Positions 5,761 through 6,288 of a stretch of DNA of 6,288 nt are shown piece after piece. Position numbers and translations under genes: made by a program. This stretch comes from Actinomycetota bacterium (GTDB lineage: Bacteria; Actinomycetota; Acidimicrobiia; Acidimicrobiales; BP-101), in contig JAUTXA010000048.1 in the NCBI GenBank assembly GCA_030838265.1, positions 1 to 6,288 of the forward strand. Direction: 5' to 3'. Below the pieces are notes generated by a model, which was not told the DNA's origin, searched no databases, and saw nothing but the letters and a program-made list of their open reading frames with translations. How positions within the stretch are numbered: the stretch's first letter is position 1; every line of letters starts with the position of its first letter.

Positions 5761-6288
5761 CACGCCGGGATCGATGCGTTGGATGGCGGCGGCGGCCGCA
5801 CCCGGATCGATCACCAGCCCCTCCGAGCTGCGGGTGGCAGAGCTGCACTGGATCCCGGCGACCGTCCCGGGGACGGCGGCCGGTGCTCTCGCCGTCGCGG
5901 GCGCGTGGGCGGCGGGCGACGATCGTGACCTCGATGCCGAAGACTGGTGGTTCCGCGCCGATGTCACCGTTGCCACGGAGTGCGCTGGCCAGGATCACGT
6001 CCTCCGGCTCGGTGGCTTGGCCACGGTGGCCGAGGTGTTTCTCGACGGTCGGCGCGCGCTGTCGAGCAGCAACATGTTCCGCGCTCACCAGATCGACACC
6101 GGTCCCCTCGCCGGCGACCACGAGATCGTCATCTGCTGCCGGGCCTTGCGCCCGCTGCTCGACCAGAAGCACCCCCGGCCGCGCTGGAAGACGCGCCTGG
6201 TGCCCGACCAGTCGCTGCGCTGGTTCCGCACGACGTTCCTCGGCCGCATGCCGGGCTTCGGGCCTATCCCCGCCGTGGTGGGTCCGTG
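5750..6288 (+). CDS. Glycoside hydrolase family 2 / beta-mannosidase-like protein (N-terminal part, cut by the window edge)
   Basis: 179 codons remain open to the right edge. The visible part is the N-terminal sugar-binding jelly-roll domain typical of GH2 proteins: VPGT (39-42), DWWFRADV (65-72), a segment LRLGGLATVAEVFLDGRR (85-102) matching the usual L-x-F-x-G-L-x-x-x-A-x-V-x-L-D/N-G pattern, NMF (108-110), and the segment 155-179 leading toward the normally following VGPWRP turn. The catalytic barrel and its two glutamates lie outside the window, so activity cannot be judged. There is no signal peptide, so it should be cytoplasmic. ATG at 5750 overlaps the DUF1839 gene by 11 nt. ATG at 5774, with GGGA at 5767-5770, is an alternative start 13 nt past the DUF1839 stop that would remove eight residues. 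Coupling to an aminoacyl-carrier operon suggests a sugar-containing intermediate or acceptor, or a non-catalytic sugar-binding role. Confidence 0.78.
   Translation, partial: MEADTPGSMRWMAAAAAPGSITSPSELRVAELHWIPATVPGTAAGALAVAGAWAAGDDRDLDAEDWWFRADVTVATECAGQDHVLRLGGLATVAEVFLDGRRALSSSNMFRAHQIDTGPLAGDHEIVICCRALRPLLDQKHPRPRWKTRLVPDQSLRWFRTTFLGRMPGFGPIPAVVGP

Larger units (their letters stand above)
2488..6288 (+). other. Five-gene translationally coupled operon built on an aminoacyl-carrier protein
   Basis: Five consecutive plus-strand genes overlap at every junction: TGATG at 2746-2750 (1 nt), GTGA at 3905-3908 (4 nt), ATGA at 4804-4807 (4 nt) and 5750-5760 (11 nt). This spacing implies one mRNA and coupled translation. 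The encoded set is carrier protein, dehydrogenase-fold flavoprotein, amino acid:carrier ligase, DUF1839 and GH2-like protein. The operon probably continues past the right edge. The order matches a stepwise scheme of loading, oxidation and transfer, although the steps after loading are inferred. Confidence 0.8.

Noticed and set aside
4645..5976. Minus-strand open frame of about 440 codons opposite DUF1839
   Set aside because: Antisense shadow with biased composition; it would run against three well-supported genes of the operon.

Overview
The window is GC-rich, densely coded DNA. Strong G/C preference at third codon positions, GTG starts, 1-11 nt gene overlaps, TAnnnT-type -10 boxes and a Thr/Pro-rich extracytoplasmic linker all point to a high-GC Gram-positive bacterium, plausibly Acidimicrobiia or a related actinobacterial lineage. 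The lineage is inferred from style; no marker gene is present. I see no tRNA, rRNA, CRISPR array, insertion sequence or phage gene, and no gene-free stretch longer than about 120 bases.

Left part (1-650, minus strand): the N-terminal 142 residues of a homocysteine S-methyltransferase family protein run off the left edge. Just upstream of it on the same strand is a 65-codon gene for a small exported protein with two cysteines in its mature part. Divergent from these, 711-2369 on the plus strand encodes an NqrB/RnfD-type polytopic membrane protein. It has no other Rnf or Nqr subunits beside it and carries a soluble C-terminal domain of about 140 residues, predicted to lie outside the membrane. 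A stem-loop with a GCAA tetraloop and a short T run (2433-2462) separates it from the next block.

Right part (2488 to the right edge, plus strand): five genes read as one translationally coupled operon, with overlaps of 1, 4, 4 and 11 nt. In order they encode a stand-alone carrier protein, an acyl-CoA dehydrogenase-fold flavoprotein, a truncated class II aminoacyl-tRNA-synthetase-like amino acid:[carrier protein] ligase, a DUF1839 protein, and the start of a glycoside hydrolase family 2 (beta-mannosidase-like) protein. The ligase family (atypical seryl-tRNA synthetase homologues such as Bradyrhizobium Bll0957) is known to load an amino acid, mainly glycine or alanine, onto the phosphopantetheine arm of a small carrier protein instead of onto tRNA. 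To my knowledge the final product of such operons has not been established.

A working model, inferred: the ligase activates a small amino acid and charges the carrier; the flavoprotein oxidises the tethered aminoacyl group; the DUF1839 protein, whose sequence pattern resembles papain-like BtrH-type acyltransferases, moves it to an acceptor; and the cytoplasmic GH2-like protein acts on a sugar-containing acceptor or product. This operon is the most interesting content of the window.
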